Source: Oscillospiraceae bacterium (GTDB lineage: Bacteria; Bacillota; Clostridia; Oscillospirales; Ruminococcaceae). From it: a DNA stretch of 6,626 bases. Numbering within the stretch: position 1 is the stretch's first letter; the number at the start of each line of letters is the position of its first letter. This document shows, one piece after another, positions 5,790-6,626 of this stretch. The stretch is from contig JAFTNX010000189.1 in assembly GCA_017451665.1 (NCBI GenBank), forward strand, positions 1 to 6,626. Reading direction: 5' to 3'. The notes beneath the pieces are model-generated. The model did not search any database, was not told the DNA's origin, and saw only the letters and a list, made by a program, of their open reading frames with translations. A program made the position numbers and the translations under genes.

Positions 5790-6038
5790 TTAATCACCAT
5801 TTATAATTTCAGAAAGTTTTTTTATTATATAATCATAGTTTTTTGTACTATGAGGTATTTCACATTGCGAACAATCCTTGATTTTATTGTCAATGTATGT
5901 AAAATTCCCACCACAATTTTCGCCCATTGAATACAAAGGGCAATAACAAAACAGACAATTAAAATCTTCTGGTGAATCTGTTTTGTGGCATGGAAAATAT
6001 TCACATTCCTTATTACAGAAAAATCTGCTGTTATTCAT
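5790..6038 (-). CDS. Cysteine-rich small domain protein, putative metal binder
   Basis: This 82-residue soluble protein matches what I know as the cysteine-rich small domain family (Pfam PF04071, zinc-finger-like), including the typical start N-S-R-F-F and the E-C-E-Y-F-P-C-H-K segment. Nine cysteines are at 8, 12, 17, 28, 31, 33, 42, 56 and 59, with His18 and His63. The clusters C-x3-C-x4-C-H, C-x2-C-x-C and C-x2-C suggest metal or iron-sulfur binding. No biochemical role is established that I know of. The ATG at 6038 is preferred; a TTG at 6041 directly before it would add one residue, and GAGGA (6053-6049) could serve either. The preceding ECF gene's stop overlaps this ribosome binding site, with 12 nt between genes, and the MATE start abuts its stop. 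From memory, the family tends to occur with cobalamin salvage genes, which would fit the ECF neighbour, but this was not checked. Confidence 0.85.
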   Translation of the reverse strand: MNNSRFFCNKECEYFPCHKTDSPEDFNCLFCYCPLYSMGENCGGNFTYIDNKIKDCSQCEIPHSTKNYDYIIKKLSEIINGD

Positions 6039-6050
6039 CAAATCACTTCC

Positions 6051-6626
6051 TCAGAGAATATCGTATTTCTTAACAAGTCTGTTTAAGGTTTTTGCCACAG
6101 GCTTTGAAAGCACCACAAGAAAAACTACATTTGAAACCACATAGCACAAAGTTATCGGAAGTGACGTTACAACAAGTGCAGAATATCTCTTGAAATTCAC
6201 AGCTCCGTCTATAAAAAGTACCGTAAAGCTATCCATTACAAGTGAATAGAAAAGTCCCGAAAGTGCCCCATAAAGTGACAGGAGAATTATATTTTTTGAA
6301 AGCTTTTTGCTTAAAATTCCTGCGAAAAATCCTATAAGTCCCCAAGTCAGCATCTGAAAAGGCGTCCACGGACCTTGACCGAAATAAAAGTTTGAAACAA
6401 CTGCCGACAAAGCACCTGTCACAAAGCCTGTCTGACCACCAAGTGAAAGTGCAGTCAGGATTACCATTGCAGAAACAGGTTTGAAAAATGGTACAGGCGC
6501 AAAGAGAAATCTTCCTGTAACTGAAAGTGCTGTCATTACTGCAACAAGAACAAGGTAGCTTGTGGTGGTTTTTTTGTTTTCAAAGGTAAAAAAGAACGGC
6601 AGACAGCAGGTAAGAGTGCCACAGAT
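6051..6626 (-). CDS. ECF transporter S component (substrate-binding membrane subunit), 5' truncated
   Basis: The 191 visible residues are a hydrophobic membrane protein of the energy-coupling factor type, which binds a vitamin-like substrate and works with the shared EcfT/EcfA ATPase module. The frame is open to the right edge. The Met encoded at 6536 is visible residue 31 and probably internal, because 30 in-frame residues before it include a hydrophobic stretch and the linker F-E-N-K-K-T-T-T seen in such proteins. Landmarks are A-L-S-V-T-G-R-F (33-40), F-F-K-P-V-S-A-M-V-I (47-56), S-N-F-Y-F-G-Q-G-P-W-T-P-F-Q-M (78-92) and about five or six membrane helices. The G-Q-G-P-W-T-P signature belongs to a clostridial S-component group which, from memory, often sits beside DUF4430 (transcobalamin-like) genes, making corrinoid a candidate substrate. 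Riboflavin or other vitamins cannot be excluded. It is the first visible gene of the minus-strand operon; promoter and any riboswitch lie outside. Confidence 0.85.
   Translation of the reverse strand: MCGTLTCCLPFFFTFENKKTTTSYLVLVAVMTALSVTGRFLFAPVPFFKPVSAMVILTALSLGGQTGFVTGALSAVVSNFYFGQGPWTPFQMLTWGLIGFFAGILSKKLSKNIILLSLYGALSGLFYSLVMDSFTVLFIDGAVNFKRYSALVVTSLPITLCYVVSNVVFLVVLSKPVAKTLNRLVKKYDIL

Noticed and set aside
1..6626. CRISPR repeats, insertion sequences, tRNA genes or phage genes
   Set aside because: No regularly spaced repeats, terminal inverted repeats with transposase, cloverleaf-like segments or phage-type proteins were found on either strand.

Overview
The window looks like ordinary chromosomal DNA from a low-to-moderate GC Gram-positive anaerobe of the Clostridia, most likely Ruminococcus or a related Oscillospiraceae genus. 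This rests on the protein sequences (a clostridial-style TrmB, an EF-G-like paralogue, a clostridial ECF S component and a Cys-rich small protein), AGGAG-type ribosome binding sites, TTG starts and compact operons. No mobile element, CRISPR array, tRNA or rRNA gene was seen.

Layout. (1) Plus strand, 1-1221: the 3' part of tcdA (ct6A tRNA dehydratase), then trmB (tRNA m7G46 methyltransferase), a tRNA-modification pair closed by a hairpin terminator at 1226-1253. (2) Minus strand, 3607-1257: an EF-G-like GTPase gene read from a TTG start behind a strong Shine-Dalgarno, coupled by a TAATG overlap to a small unknown gene with two DivIVA-like motifs. This operon runs into the same terminator from the other side. 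(3) Intergenic 3608-3846: two divergent sigma-A type promoters, both with 17-nt spacers, and an exact 10-bp inverted repeat. (4) Plus strand, 3847-4113: a monocistronic gene for an 88-residue aromatic-rich protein of unknown function. (5) Minus strand, from the right edge to 4136: an ECF transporter S component (5' end outside the window), a nine-cysteine small protein, a MATE transporter and an ABM-fold monooxygenase-like protein, all abutting or overlapping. A second two-way terminator at 4119-4143 ends this operon and the facing plus-strand gene.

Working together. Block 1 acts on tRNA. Block 2 is translation-related through its GTPase, which lacks the usual catalytic His. Block 5 is a membrane-transport operon; its first two genes suggest, but do not prove, corrinoid/B12 uptake, while MATE plus ABM suggests efflux or detoxification of small molecules.

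No clearly new multi-gene system is visible. The best leads are the unknown protein coupled to the EF-G paralogue, the Asp-to-Cys change in the TrmB signature, the ECF-S/Cys-rich gene pair, and the inverted repeat around the divergent promoters.
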